30,656 nucleotides of DNA from Methanobacterium sp. (GTDB taxonomy: Archaea > Methanobacteriota > Methanobacteria > Methanobacteriales > Methanobacteriaceae): NCBI GenBank assembly GCA_012838205.1, contig DUPR01000006.1, forward strand, positions 1 through 30,656, read 5' to 3'. Under the pieces are notes generated by a model. That model was not told the origin of the DNA and did no database searches. It was given only the letters and a program-made list of their open reading frames with translations. Made by a program: the position numbers and the translations under genes. Positions 18,974 through 30,230 of this stretch are shown here, one piece after another. The stretch's first letter is position 1; each line of letters opens with the position of its first letter.

Positions 18974-19746
18974 CCTAAATTCACCTTTCCCATAGTGTCT
19001 CCTCTTAATCCTAGCCGCATGGTTTCCAGAGCTGTGATCTCCTCAGAAGGAATATTACCTAAATTAACATTTGCACCGAACTTTAAAATAAAGTAAACTT
19101 GCTGATTTTTCAGTGGTGCCTCCCAAATTATCTTCTCCACTCGTGTACCTTTGACTAATATTTGTAATTCGTCTTCCTTAACTTCACCTTGTTCATCGAA
19201 AAGACCTATTCCTTTTCCACCTTCTCGGCCTTCCATGAGTATAAAATCAGCTCCCCACTCTATATCATGATTTACCATTTCTGTCCTGTCATTAATGGTT
19301 AATAAATGGTCTTTTCTTGGATCTTTTTTACCTACCTCAGTTATAACTAAATATCCATTGTCCTTCACCATGGAAACTAGTTTTTCCCTTTCTTCTTTGG
19401 AGATATCAATAGTTCCATCAGATATTTCTATAGCTCCAAATCCCAGTTTATCGGCCTCATTAAGATAATCTTCCAATTTATTATTAGAATAGGCAATTTC
19501 AAAAAGAGTTCCACCAGGATAAGGGATTGTATCATAAGAATGATAGATTTCTACCTTTTCCTTTATCATTTTACGATTGTGGATGGCAGATGTTCCCCAT
19601 CCAAATTTTGCCAGATCTACATATTTTCCAGATATTTCAAGGAGATCAATAACAGTTACCGGACCCATTCCTTTATCTAACATCATAGTGATTCCAGTGC
19701 CTGTTTTAGGGTTGCGTTGAGGCGTTAAAAAATCAAAAGCATTCAT
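18970..19746 (-). CDS. comA: Phosphosulfolactate synthase (coenzyme M biosynthesis)
   Basis: This 258-residue TIM-barrel enzyme of the ComA family adds sulfite to phosphoenolpyruvate to give (2R)-phosphosulfolactate, the first step of the PEP route to coenzyme M. Family features are [13 protein letters not shown] near the N-terminus, [11 protein letters not shown], the [11 protein letters not shown] loop, [16 protein letters not shown] and [14 protein letters not shown]. The length and the C-terminal LRGDTMGK are typical. I use the ATG at 19746, preceded by GTGAT, over the GTG at 19755. It overlaps the orphan ABC ATPase gene by four bases. Its promoter lies in the divergent gap to the pyruvate kinase-like gene. 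The protein is cytosolic. Confidence 0.93.
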   Translation of the reverse strand: MNAFDFLTPQRNPKTGTGITMMLDKGMGPVTVIDLLEISGKYVDLAKFGWGTSAIHNRKMIKEKVEIYHSYDTIPYPGGTLFEIAYSNNKLEDYLNEADKLGFGAIEISDGTIDISKEEREKLVSMVKDNGYLVITEVGKKDPRKDHLLTINDRTEMVNHDIEWGADFILMEGREGGKGIGLFDEQGEVKEDELQILVKGTRVEKIIWEAPLKNQQVYFILKFGANVNLGNIPSEEITALETMRLGLRGDTMGKVNLG

Positions 19747-20060
19747 TATTATCACTTTTGGAAAAAGATTTTTGGATATTTTAATTGTATTTACTCATTA
19801 AAATATATGATCCTATATTTGATTATTCTATAATTAGATCACATCAATATATATTAAATTAGTCCGATATCTAATAAATCTTTTTTAATCACAAATTATA
19901 CGGAAATAGAGAATATAATTTGAACTTAAACTTACTAATGTATTTTTTAATTTCAATACTCTATTTTTAAAGAAAGATTATAATGAGAATTTAAAAAAAA
20001 CAAAAGAAATATCATTTATTAATGCCATTATCATTAACAAATATTAAATGAGGGGTAAAT
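19747..20060. promoter_or_regulatory. Divergent intergenic region, comA / pyruvate kinase-like gene
   Basis: This 314-base A/T-rich gap separates two divergent genes and must hold both promoters. On the minus strand the best TATA candidate for comA is CATATATTTTAA at about 19797-19808, which would give a leader of roughly 25-30 bases; a second candidate is TTTAATATATAT at about 19847-19858. On the plus strand, GAGGGGT (20050-20056) is an excellent ribosome binding site for the gene at 20061, but its TATA box cannot be picked out of the A/T-rich background. I see no RNA gene or ORF here. Confidence 0.5.
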
Positions 20061-20624
20061 ATGGAGAAAAAAATAAATTATTTTGAAAACCCAGGTTCTG
20101 AAAATACTGAAAAAGTAATAGAGTTAGTTAAGGAAAGAAAAGAAGAATTAGGCATTGAAAACATTGTTGTGGCCTCAGTAACGGGAAAAAGCAGTGTGGA
20201 AGTTTCTAATAGCATGCCTGATGCAAATATAATAAGTATCACCCACCATGCAGGATTTAGGGGTGAAGATGAATTAGAACTTCAACAAGAATATGTGGAT
20301 AAATTAAAACAAAAAGGCATACCCATATATGTGGGTTCGCATTCACTTAGCGGTGTGGGAAGGGGTATTAGTAATAAATTTGGAGGTATCACTCCTGTTG
20401 AAATTATTGCCGGTACTTTAAGACTATTTTCTCAGGGAGTGAAGGTTTGTGTTGAAATCAGCATCATGGCTGCAGATGCAGGCCTAATACCCACTGATAA
20501 AGAAGTTATCGCCTTGGGCGGAACTGCTGAAGGTGTTGACACTGCAATGGTATTGAAGCCAGCTCACATGGGTAACTTCTTTGACCTACGGATAAATGAA
20601 ATCATTGCTATGCCCAGACCTTAG
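20061..20624 (+). CDS. Stand-alone pyruvate kinase C-terminal-domain protein
   Basis: This 187-residue protein matches the pyruvate kinase alpha/beta (C-terminal) domain family found alone in archaea. The opening ...[20 protein letters not shown] is the domain's nucleotide or phosphate-binding first strand. [47 protein letters not shown] is a highly conserved central block. There is no catalytic barrel, so it is not a pyruvate kinase; a regulatory or small-molecule-binding role is likely but unknown. GAGGGGT sits about five bases before the ATG. It stops at an amber codon, and the same frame then reads on, two codons later, into an ATG that begins a Cys-rich mini-ORF. It lies upstream of ftsZ on the same strand. 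Confidence 0.8.
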   Translation: MEKKINYFENPGSENTEKVIELVKERKEELGIENIVVASVTGKSSVEVSNSMPDANIISITHHAGFRGEDELELQQEYVDKLKQKGIPIYVGSHSLSGVGRGISNKFGGITPVEIIAGTLRLFSQGVKVCVEISIMAADAGLIPTDKEVIALGGTAEGVDTAMVLKPAHMGNFFDLRINEIIAMPRP

Positions 20625-20630
20625 AGTCTA

Positions 20631-20714
20631 ATGATTCCAACTGTTGATGTTACCCCCCAATGGTTCGGTTGTCAAAGTTGTGAAATCTGTGTGTTCACAA
20701 TCACTCCATGGTAA
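20631..20714 (+). CDS. Candidate 27-residue Cys-rich small protein
   Basis: This short ORF starts six bases after the stop of the pyruvate kinase-like gene, in the same frame. It reads MIPTVDVTPQ then WFGCQSCEIC, with a C-x2-C-x2-C cluster, and ends ...TPW before TAA. The composition (three Cys, two Trp, several Pro) is unlike random A/T-rich DNA and the local G+C is higher than in the flanks. No ribosome binding site is visible, so it would rely on coupling to the upstream stop. After TAA the same frame stays open for 30 more codons into the ftsZ promoter. It could be a true small protein, a decayed C-terminal extension or chance. Confidence 0.4.
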   Translation: MIPTVDVTPQWFGCQSCEICVFTITPW

Positions 20715-20722
20715 GATGTTGG

Positions 20723-20753
<31 letters not shown>

Positions 20754-20791
20754 TTGCTTGGTCGTGAATTATTGGTTAAAAAACCGTTGCT

Positions 20792-20801
20792 TTTAAATAT
20801 A
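20792..20801 (+). promoter_or_regulatory. TATA box of ftsZ
   Basis: TTTAAATATA is followed by about 25 bases to a likely start near 20825, giving a leader of about 30 bases that contains the GGGGGT ribosome binding site (20843-20849). This is the best TATA-like element upstream of ftsZ. Confidence 0.55.
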
Positions 20802-20854
20802 AGTTAGTACAATAACACATTTAAGATAACTAACATTTGCTGTGGGGGTAGAGA

Positions 20855-22006
<1,152 letters not shown>

Positions 22007-22023
22007 ATAAATCATCTTTCCAA

Positions 22024-22098
22024 GGGGAAGTAATTGATTAGGGATTATATTCGTTCTCTAACCCCCTTAATTCAACCCTAGTCTGTTCAGTCTTCCCC
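22024..22098 (+). other. Nested inverted repeat after ftsZ
   Basis: GGGGAAG (22024-22030) pairs with CTTCCCC (22092-22098). Inside it GATTAGGG (22036-22043) pairs with CCCTAGTC (22075-22082), with one G-U pair, enclosing a 31-base loop. AAGGGG (22022-22027) can alternatively pair with CCCCTT (22063-22068), so two folds compete. The whole is 75 bases, close to tRNA length, but it has no D-arm, T-arm or anticodon arm. It probably folds in the ftsZ 3' untranslated region and may aid termination or stability. It could also be a small RNA. Confidence 0.4.
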
Positions 22099-22106
22099 AT
22101 GCAAAG

Positions 22107-22128
22107 GTTTATATGCCCTCGAGGCATA
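22107..22128 (+). promoter_or_regulatory. secE-spt5-rpl11 promoter with overlapping inverted repeat
   Basis: GTTTATAT (22107-22114), with a purine-rich AAAGG just upstream (BRE-like), is a good TATA box about 83 bases before secE. TATGCC (22112-22117) and GGCATA (22123-22128) form a perfect 6-bp inverted repeat around five bases, overlapping the downstream edge of the TATA box, where a repressor would block TBP. No other promoter is evident before secE. Confidence 0.5.
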
Positions 22129-22138
22129 ATCTATTTTT

Positions 22139-22176
<38 letters not shown>

Positions 22177-22196
22177 CTATGTGAAGTGGGATTTTT

Positions 22197-22385
22197 ATGA
22201 ATCTAAACAAAGAATCAGTGGCAAATTTTATCAAACAGTGCCAAAGAGTGTTAAAAGTTTCTCGGAAACCGGATAGAGAAGAATTTTTCAATGTGGCCAA
22301 AGTAACCGGTATTGGAATAATCCTCATTGGAGTAATAGGTTTTATAATTATAGTAATCAGCCAATTAATTCAAGGTACTGGATAA
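22197..22385 (+). CDS. secE: Preprotein translocase subunit SecE (Sec61 gamma)
   Basis: This 62-residue single-pass membrane protein has an amphipathic N-terminal helix, the conserved RKPDREEFFNVAK segment (23-35) and one transmembrane helix (about 37-57, IGIILIGVIGFIIIVISQLI). It clamps SecY in the translocation channel. It is short, as usual for archaeal SecE. It heads a set with spt5 and rpl11, the arrangement that bacteria also show as secE-nusG-rplK. The spacing to spt5 is 28 bases, so they are co-transcribed. Confidence 0.93.
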   Translation: MNLNKESVANFIKQCQRVLKVSRKPDREEFFNVAKVTGIGIILIGVIGFIIIVISQLIQGTG

Positions 22386-22413
22386 TTAATTTTATTATAA
22401 GGTTAGTGATAAT

Positions 22414-23345
<932 letters not shown>

Positions 23346-23370
23346 TTGAAAACATCTCTAAAATTAATTC

Positions 23371-23410
23371 TTGTGAATGATAATCACAAAATTATATTTT
23401 AAAAATATAA
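23371..23410 (+). promoter_or_regulatory. rpl1-rpl10-rpl12 promoter with upstream inverted repeat
   Basis: TTTTAAAAATATAA (23397-23410) is the likely TATA region, giving a start near 23430 and a leader of about 60 bases with GGAGGA before the GTG start. TTGTGA (23371-23376) and TCACAA (23384-23389) form a perfect inverted repeat with a seven-base spacer, ending eight bases upstream of the TATA box. This position suits an activator or an upstream terminator hairpin, though no long T-run follows directly. Confidence 0.5.
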
Positions 23411-23489
23411 AACACGACAAAATACAAGAACAAATAAATCCAACCATTAGATTGAACTTTTCACACCAGAAGAGTTCGGAGGAATTTAC

Positions 23490-24128
<639 letters not shown>

Positions 24129-25142
24129 ATGCCACATGTAGCTGAATGGAAAAAAGAAGAAGTTAAAGAGCTAAAAACCCTTATCGAAAGTCATCCTGTG
24201 GTTGGAATGGCAGATCTTTCTGACATACCAGCACCCCAACTCCAAAAAATGCGTCAGAGCCTTCGAGGAAGCGCTAAAATCAAGATGTCCAGGAAGACCT
24301 TAATGGATCTAGCTTTAAACGATTCTGAAAAAACGAAGGTAGAGGCCCTAACTAACCATATGGATGGTCAGCCCGCCCTGATATTTACTGAAATGAACCC
24401 TTTCAAACTCTATAAGATTTTAGAAGGTAGTAAAACTCCGGCTCCTGCTAGAGCAGGGAGTATATCTCTAAATGATATTGTAGTCCCTAAGGGTGATACT
24501 GGATTCATGCCTGGACCCATATTGGGTGAGTTGCAGAAGATTGGTATCCCTGCAAAAATCGAAAAGGGAAAAATAGTTATAACCGAAGATAAAACCATAG
24601 TTGCAGAAGGAGAGGAGATCTCACGTGACGTGGCCAGTATGCTTACACGTCTGGATATATATCCAATGGAAGTTGGGATCGACTTGAAAGCAGCCTATGA
24701 AGATGAAACCATCTACACCTCTGACATCTTAACCATTGACGAGGAACAAACCTTATCGGATGTACAAAAAGCCTACACTCAAGCAATTAACCTATCAATT
24801 AATGCAGTAGTTTTCAACAGCGCTTCGACACCAACTTTAATATCAAAAGCAGCTGGAGAAGCATTGAACTTGGCTTTAAATGCAGAAGTTATTACCTCAA
24901 AAACAACCGATCTCTTACTGGCAAAAGCCTACTCTCAGATGCTTGCACTTGCTTCTGAAGCAGCAGCCAAAAATGCTGATGCAGTTGATGAAGAACTCAG
25001 CAATAAACTAAGTGCAACTGCAAGTGTTACTAAAGCCAAACCATCTGAAGAGGAAAAAAAGGAAGAAGATGAAGAAGAGCAGGAAGATGAAGAGGATAAA
25101 GAAGAAGATGCTGCCGCAGGTTTAGGTGCACTCTTCGGATAA
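24129..25142 (+). CDS. rpl10: Large ribosomal subunit protein uL10 (P0)
   Basis: This 337-residue archaeal P0-type L10 has the rRNA-binding domain (1-110, [21 protein letters not shown]), the archaeal/eukaryal insertion domain, helical L12-binding spine segments (about 210-290), and an acidic Glu/Asp-rich tail ending [10 protein letters not shown]. That final motif is shared with L12 and binds translation factors. It starts on the base after the rpl1 stop. It anchors three L12 dimers on the stalk. The length and composition are normal. Confidence 0.97.
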   Translation: MPHVAEWKKEEVKELKTLIESHPVVGMADLSDIPAPQLQKMRQSLRGSAKIKMSRKTLMDLALNDSEKTKVEALTNHMDGQPALIFTEMNPFKLYKILEGSKTPAPARAGSISLNDIVVPKGDTGFMPGPILGELQKIGIPAKIEKGKIVITEDKTIVAEGEEISRDVASMLTRLDIYPMEVGIDLKAAYEDETIYTSDILTIDEEQTLSDVQKAYTQAINLSINAVVFNSASTPTLISKAAGEALNLALNAEVITSKTTDLLLAKAYSQMLALASEAAAKNADAVDEELSNKLSATASVTKAKPSEEEKKEEDEEEQEDEEDKEEDAAAGLGALFG

Positions 25143-25257
25143 TTAGCCATTATGTGGCCGTTAAAAGAAATGGAATAAACAAAGTTTTAAGTTCAAATAA
25201 AATCCAAATGGATTAAAATGTTTTAAAGTTAAAAAGGACATAATTTGAGGTGATCTC

Positions 25258-25569
<312 letters not shown>

Positions 25570-25578
25570 TTCTCTCGC

Positions 25579-25620
25579 AAGCCAGAAGTCTTTTAGACTT
25601 TTTGGCTTTTAAATATTTTT
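25579..25620 (+). terminator. Terminator hairpin after rpl12
   Basis: AAGCCA (25579-25584) pairs with TGGCTT (25603-25608) and AAGTCT (25586-25591) with AGACTT (25595-25600), around a three-base loop. T-runs follow immediately (TT at 25609-25610, then TTTTTTTT by about 25623). It lies 10 bases after the rpl12 stop and would end the L1-L10-L12 transcript. Confidence 0.75.
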
Positions 25621-25794
25621 TTTAAAAATTGAATAATACTTTAATAGATATATTTACTATATTATTGATTAAACTTATATCAAATTAAAAGCAATGCAAA
25701 ATATACTAATTAACTATTATGCCAATAAAATATAATAATATAAGCTTAGATTAAAGTATTTATACTCAACATAGTTTGACTGAAATACTAATGC

Positions 25795-25806
25795 TTATAT
25801 TTAAAT
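25795..25806 (+). promoter_or_regulatory. Candidate TATA box of alaS
   Basis: TTATATTTAAA lies 26-38 bases before the ATG at 25833, which would make the mRNA leaderless or nearly so; no proper ribosome binding site precedes the ATG. A second TATA-like element (TATTTATAC, about 25757-25765) would give a leader of about 45 bases. Confidence 0.4.
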
Positions 25807-25832
25807 TTTAAGAAATATTCTTGATGATTACC

Positions 25833-28562
25833 ATGTCTGTCCAGTTTAAAAAACTTGGTTACATTAAACAAACTTGTAAAAATTGTGGAAATGATTTTTG
25901 GTCTATCAGTGAACGAGAAACATGTGGTGATGCACCTTGTGATGAATATCAGTTCATTGGAAATCCAGCCACATCACAAAGTTATGACTTATTTTCCATC
26001 CATGACATATTCATCCGGTTTTTCCAAGAGAGAGGACACACCCCCATAAGAAGATACCCTGTTCTGGCAAAAAGATGGAGAGATGATGTTTTTTTAGTGG
26101 GAGCATCTATTTACAACTTTCAGCCATGGGTGACCTCAGGGCAGGTTAAACCACCGGCAAATCCATTAGTGGTGGCTCAGCCTTCAATTCGGCTTAATGA
26201 TGTAGATAATGTAGGACGAACAGGCAGACACATGACTTGTTTCACTATGGGTGGACATCATGCTTTTAATTCCGAAAATGATCAGATTTATTGGGATGAT
26301 GAAACAGTAAAATATTGTCATGACTTCATAACTCATCTTGGAATTGATGAGGAAGAAATAACCTTTATTGAATCATGGTGGGAAGGAGGAGGCAACAGTG
26401 GACCATGTTATGAAGTATGTGTAAGGGGGGTTGAACTGGCCACCTTAGTTTTCATCCAATATCGCACCACAGCCAGAGGTGAAAGGGAAGAAATCCCTTT
26501 AAAAATAGTTGACACCGGTTACGGATTGGAACGATTCGCTTGGATATCCCAAGGAACACCCACCGCTTATGATGCTTCTTTTGGTCCTGTTATTGAAGAA
26601 CTTAGAGAAATGGCCGGAGTAGAACTAAACCATACAATTTTAGGAGAAAACGCCCAAGTAGCGGGTATGATGGATATTGAGGATATAGCTGATTTGAAAA
26701 CTTTACGTAGTAGAGTGGCAGAAAGACTGGGAATCACTTTAACAGAGTTGAAAGAAGCTACCGAACCTATGGAAGCTATTTATGTAATTGCAGATCATAC
26801 TCGCTGCTTAGCATTCATGCTGGCTGATGGAGTAATACCATCCAATGTTAAAGAAGGCTACCTTGCACGATTAATTCTCCGCAGAACAATTCGCTTCATA
26901 AAAAAATTAGGACTTAAAGAATCCTTGGGAACTATAATGAATATTCAACTCAATTTTCTCTCCCAAACCTACCCAGAAATTCGTAATCATCAAGAACATA
27001 TTCTCCATGTAATTGAACTAGAAGAAAAACGTTACCATAAAACCATCCGCAAGGGACATCAGATGGTTAAAAAAAGCATTAAATACCTTAAAAAAGACAA
27101 AAAATTTGAAATGCCCCTTGAAATGCTTATTAATCTTTATGACTCCCAGGGTTTGCCACCAGAAACAGTTGCAGAAATTGCAGGAAAACTGGATTTCAAG
27201 GTCAAAGTTCCAGATAACTTCTATACTCTAGTTGCAGCCAAACATTCTGAAGAAATTGTTGAAGAAAAAATACCAGTAAAATTAGATTACCCCGAAACTG
27301 AACTATTATTCTACGATGATCCTCATAAAACAGAATTTAATTCTAGAATACTCGGATTTTATGAAAATCATATAATCTTAGACAAAACTCTTTTCTATCC
27401 AGAAGGAGGAGGTCAACCATCAGATATAGGTTTTTTAGACGTTGCAGGGGAAAAATTAAAGGTATCCCATGCTGAAAAACTCGATGGAATTGTTTTACAT
27501 CGAGTCAACCAGGAAAAACTGGATAAAATTAAACACCGCACTGGTTCAACAATTAAAGGAAATATTGATTGGAATCGTAGAATTTCCCTGGCTCGAAATC
27601 ATACTGCCACCCATCTTTTAGTCGCAGCCGCCCGGATGGTTCTAGGAGACCATATATGGCAAGCAGGTGCTCAGAAAGGCGTTAAAAAGTCAAGAATAGA
27701 TTTATCCCATTATCAACGCATTAATCAGGAAGAACTCGAGAACATTGAGCTCATGGCCAACAGATGGGTTATGGAAAATATTCCAGTGACTACAGAATGG
27801 ATGGATCGTACTGAGGCTGAGAAAAAATATGGATTCACATTATATCAGGGAGGAGTTGTTCCTGGGAAAAGTATCCGTGTGATTCAGATTCCCGGTGTTG
27901 ATGTGCAAGCTTGCGCTGGAACTCACTGCGATCAAACCGGGCAGATAGGATTAATTAAAGTAAATCGAACAGAAAGGATACAAGATGGAGTAGAACGTCT
28001 TGAATTTTCTGCTGGAGAATCTGCAGTAGAATACATGCAAATAACTGATGCTCTCTTAAATGAAAGTGCAGCCGTCTATAAAGTCGAAGCCAATCAACTG
28101 CCAAAAACCAGTGAAAGGTTTTTCACTGAATGGAAAGCATTTAAAAATGAAATTGGGCGATTAAAAGCTCAGATCGCCAATATTAAAACCGAATCGCTAA
28201 TTGAACAAACTGAAAGTATCAATTCACTTAAATTCCTCGCAGATGAAGTGGATGCAGATATAAGTGAACTGGTTAAAATAGTAACCAAACTCACTGATGA
28301 TGGTGGAATTGACGTGGTTTTTCTTGGAAATAGTGAAGGGAAAATAGCAGGTGCTGGGTCACCTGAAGCTATAGCTCAGGGTGTGAAAATTAACGAAATA
28401 GTTAAAGAAGCCGCTAAAATCATGGGTGGAGGCGGAGGTGGCAAACCACATCTGGCACAAGGGGCTGGAAAAGAGGGCGAAAAGCTCCAAGAAGCCCTTG
28501 AATTTGTGCGTGAATCTATAAAGGATGTTTTAGCCCAAAAAAGTCTTAATGGGTTCGGTTAA
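25833..28562 (+). CDS. alaS: Alanyl-tRNA synthetase, archaeal type
   Basis: The 909-residue archaeal AlaRS has an N-terminal Cys-rich finger absent from most bacterial forms (C15, C18, C31, C36 in CKNCGNDF...CGDAPC). The class II aminoacylation domain follows (VTSGQVKPPANP, RTGRHMTCFTMGGHHAF, DTGYGLERFAW). The editing domain has the zinc motif HTATH (H590, H594) and CAGTHCDQ near 690, and the C-terminal DHHA1 domain ends with GGGGGGKPHLAQGAG. It charges tRNA-Ala and clears mischarged Ser or Gly. TTG 25821 and ATG 25824 are alternative starts; the ATG at 25833 gives the usual MSVQFKKLGYIKQTC. It has its own promoter after the L12 terminator, and the marker 16 gene follows. Confidence 0.96.
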   Translation: MSVQFKKLGYIKQTCKNCGNDFWSISERETCGDAPCDEYQFIGNPATSQSYDLFSIHDIFIRFFQERGHTPIRRYPVLAKRWRDDVFLVGASIYNFQPWVTSGQVKPPANPLVVAQPSIRLNDVDNVGRTGRHMTCFTMGGHHAFNSENDQIYWDDETVKYCHDFITHLGIDEEEITFIESWWEGGGNSGPCYEVCVRGVELATLVFIQYRTTARGEREEIPLKIVDTGYGLERFAWISQGTPTAYDASFGPVIEELREMAGVELNHTILGENAQVAGMMDIEDIADLKTLRSRVAERLGITLTELKEATEPMEAIYVIADHTRCLAFMLADGVIPSNVKEGYLARLILRRTIRFIKKLGLKESLGTIMNIQLNFLSQTYPEIRNHQEHILHVIELEEKRYHKTIRKGHQMVKKSIKYLKKDKKFEMPLEMLINLYDSQGLPPETVAEIAGKLDFKVKVPDNFYTLVAAKHSEEIVEEKIPVKLDYPETELLFYDDPHKTEFNSRILGFYENHIILDKTLFYPEGGGQPSDIGFLDVAGEKLKVSHAEKLDGIVLHRVNQEKLDKIKHRTGSTIKGNIDWNRRISLARNHTATHLLVAAARMVLGDHIWQAGAQKGVKKSRIDLSHYQRINQEELENIELMANRWVMENIPVTTEWMDRTEAEKKYGFTLYQGGVVPGKSIRVIQIPGVDVQACAGTHCDQTGQIGLIKVNRTERIQDGVERLEFSAGESAVEYMQITDALLNESAAVYKVEANQLPKTSERFFTEWKAFKNEIGRLKAQIANIKTESLIEQTESINSLKFLADEVDADISELVKIVTKLTDDGGIDVVFLGNSEGKIAGAGSPEAIAQGVKINEIVKEAAKIMGGGGGGKPHLAQGAGKEGEKLQEALEFVRESIKDVLAQKSLNGFG

Positions 28563-28605
28563 ATTTGATGATTTACCATTATTGTAAGTTCCTATTAAAA
28601 GGTGA

Positions 28606-29856
28606 ATGTACTTGAAAAAAACCATTCAAGAAATTAATCATCGGATCTGTGAGGGGAAAGCTACTATTCTTACTGCTGAAGAAGTAACTTGCTTGGTTAA
28701 AGATGGTGAAAAACCCCGAGCAGAAGATATAGATGTAGTTACCACTGGAACTTGTGGTATCATGTCTGGAACAGCAGCCATCTTCCATTTGCCTGTTTCA
28801 GAACCAGGGACATTTAAAAAAGCAAAAAACATTCTTTTAAATGGTATTCCAGGATTTGCAGGGCCTTGTCCAAATGAATGGTTGGGTTCAGTTGATTTGA
28901 TGATGTACGGAACCTCCCAAAGTATTTATGATCCCCAATATGGGGGAGGATTCCTATTTGAAGATCTTATCAAAGGAAAAGAAATAGAAATCGAAGTAGA
29001 AGATTTGGAAGGAAATATTATAAAATCAACTGCTATTCTAGATGATTTTGGAACTGCTCAGATGATTGGAATCAGGTTCGCCTTCAAAAATTATACTGCA
29101 TTCATTAATCCAACATCAAACCCCGTTTCATCAATATTCAACGCAGTTGATATGGAAGGTCCGTTTAAAGGAATTTCATTTTCAGGTTGTGGTGAACTCA
29201 ACCCTCTACAGAATGACCCTAAATTAAATTCTATCCATAGCGGCAGTAAATTGCTCATAAATAACTCTGAAGGATTATTCATAGGCCTTGGAACTCGGAG
29301 TAGTCCTGAAAAGCCCAACATGATGATAACCGCGGATATGAAAAAAATGGATCCCTATTATCTGGGTGGTTTCCGCACCGGAGCCGGACCTGAAGTTTAC
29401 AACAGTGTAGCCACAGCAATACCCATCTTAAATGATGAAATACTGACAAGGACATTCATCAAAAATGAGGACATTATCCTGCCTATTTGTGATATAAAAG
29501 GGCGTCACAGTGTTTTAAGCCAAACCACGTATGGGGTGTGGAATAATGTTGATGAAAGACCTATTTTCGAAAAAGACTTGTGTCAACGGTGTGCAACTTG
29601 TCTGGTTGAGGAAAGATGTCCAACAAAAGCTTTTCAAAAAAATGAACTTAACCAAGCTAAATGTTTTGGCTGTGGAATGTGCGCCTACTCTTGTCCATTC
29701 GGCTCATTCCAGATGGAAAGAGGAACCGTTTTAATGAACTGGAAGGGTGAGATGAAAGAGTTAGAAGTGAGTTGTCGGCAGTCTGACATTAAACGAGCCC
29801 GAAAACTAGCAGAAGAACTTAAAAAAAGAATTCAAAACAAAAATTTCATTTTTTAA
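28606..29856 (+). CDS. Methanogenesis marker 16 metalloprotein (DUF39/HcyBio-ferredoxin fusion)
   Basis: The 416-residue protein joins an N-terminal homocysteine-biosynthesis-type (DUF39, HcyBio) domain to a C-terminal pair of 4Fe-4S ferredoxin motifs. The first domain carries TTGTCGIMSGTAAIFHL near 46-62 and the conserved FSGCGELNP and GLGTRSSPEKPN blocks. The ferredoxin part has CQRCATCLVEERCP and CFGCGMCAYSCPFG. This is the layout of methanogenesis marker 16; relatives in other archaea make homocysteine from aspartate semialdehyde and sulfide, which is a possible role here, but the activity of marker 16 itself is not established to my knowledge. The annotated ATG abuts GGTGA with no spacing, while TTG 28612 (MKKTIQEI) has six bases of spacing like its neighbours and may be the true start. 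It lies 43 bases after alaS. Confidence 0.85.
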   Translation: MYLKKTIQEINHRICEGKATILTAEEVTCLVKDGEKPRAEDIDVVTTGTCGIMSGTAAIFHLPVSEPGTFKKAKNILLNGIPGFAGPCPNEWLGSVDLMMYGTSQSIYDPQYGGGFLFEDLIKGKEIEIEVEDLEGNIIKSTAILDDFGTAQMIGIRFAFKNYTAFINPTSNPVSSIFNAVDMEGPFKGISFSGCGELNPLQNDPKLNSIHSGSKLLINNSEGLFIGLGTRSSPEKPNMMITADMKKMDPYYLGGFRTGAGPEVYNSVATAIPILNDEILTRTFIKNEDIILPICDIKGRHSVLSQTTYGVWNNVDERPIFEKDLCQRCATCLVEERCPTKAFQKNELNQAKCFGCGMCAYSCPFGSFQMERGTVLMNWKGEMKELEVSCRQSDIKRARKLAEELKKRIQNKNFIF

Positions 29857-29892
29857 GCATTCTTATTTACATCCCAATTTTTATGGCATGTT

Positions 29893-30152
29893 TTACTTTG
29901 TTTTATTGATATCGTTTGAAATAACTTTATATTTACCCATTAAAAGTCCATTAATGGTATTGACATTGGTTAAAACACCTTTTAAACCAGAATTAAAGTC
30001 AATGATATTAAAACCAATTCTAACACCTTTTTCTATAATTTCGGGGCATGAATTTCCACTTACAGAATATCTTCAGATTAAATCTTTTTTTTTTAAGTTC
30101 TTCAAAGCTTGTGGTTTTACCTAACCCTGTCTACAGTTATTAGAGTCTTCAT
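29893..30152 (-). pseudogene. Degraded and truncated THEP1-type nucleoside-triphosphatase
   Basis: Three reading frames of the minus strand together give a recognisable THEP1 N-terminal half. ATG at 30152 opens MKTLIT, then the P-loop GLGKTTSFEELKKK appears one frame away, then SGNSCPEIIEKG and VRIGFNIIDFNSGLKGVL in a third frame, ending NDINKTK and TAA at 29893. A family member would read IT-G-x-PG-x-GKTT, and two one-base losses (GG to G, CC to C) explain the breaks there; another shift follows IFC. The C-terminal half, with the Walker B and adenine contacts, is absent. The family consists of small P-loop NTPases of unclear role. Nearly all of the stretch between the marker 16 gene and the zinc-ribbon gene is this remnant. 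Confidence 0.8.
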
Positions 30153-30230
30153 TTTTTTGAAATTAACTAATAAATTCTTATAAAAACTGAAAATGAAGAA
30201 AATTTTTAATTATCATAAATATGAGGATAT

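Noticed and set aside
20622..20624. TAG read as pyrrolysine in the pyruvate kinase-like gene
   Set aside because: The protein already has full family length at the TAG, nothing in the window suggests pyrrolysine machinery, and Methanobacteriales mostly lack it.
22024..22098. tRNA-length element with a 7-bp acceptor-like stem
   Set aside because: No T-loop GTTCRA, no D-arm and no 7-base anticodon loop can be drawn on either strand.
23371..23389. Resemblance to a bacterial CRP site (TGTGA...TCACA)
   Set aside because: The spacer is seven rather than six bases and methanogens have no CRP system of that kind; kept only as an anonymous inverted repeat.
29888..30124. Plus-strand ORF of 78 codons after the marker 16 gene
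   Set aside because: It is the antisense of the THEP1 remnant and its product (Phe/Leu/Ile-rich) has no recognisable features.
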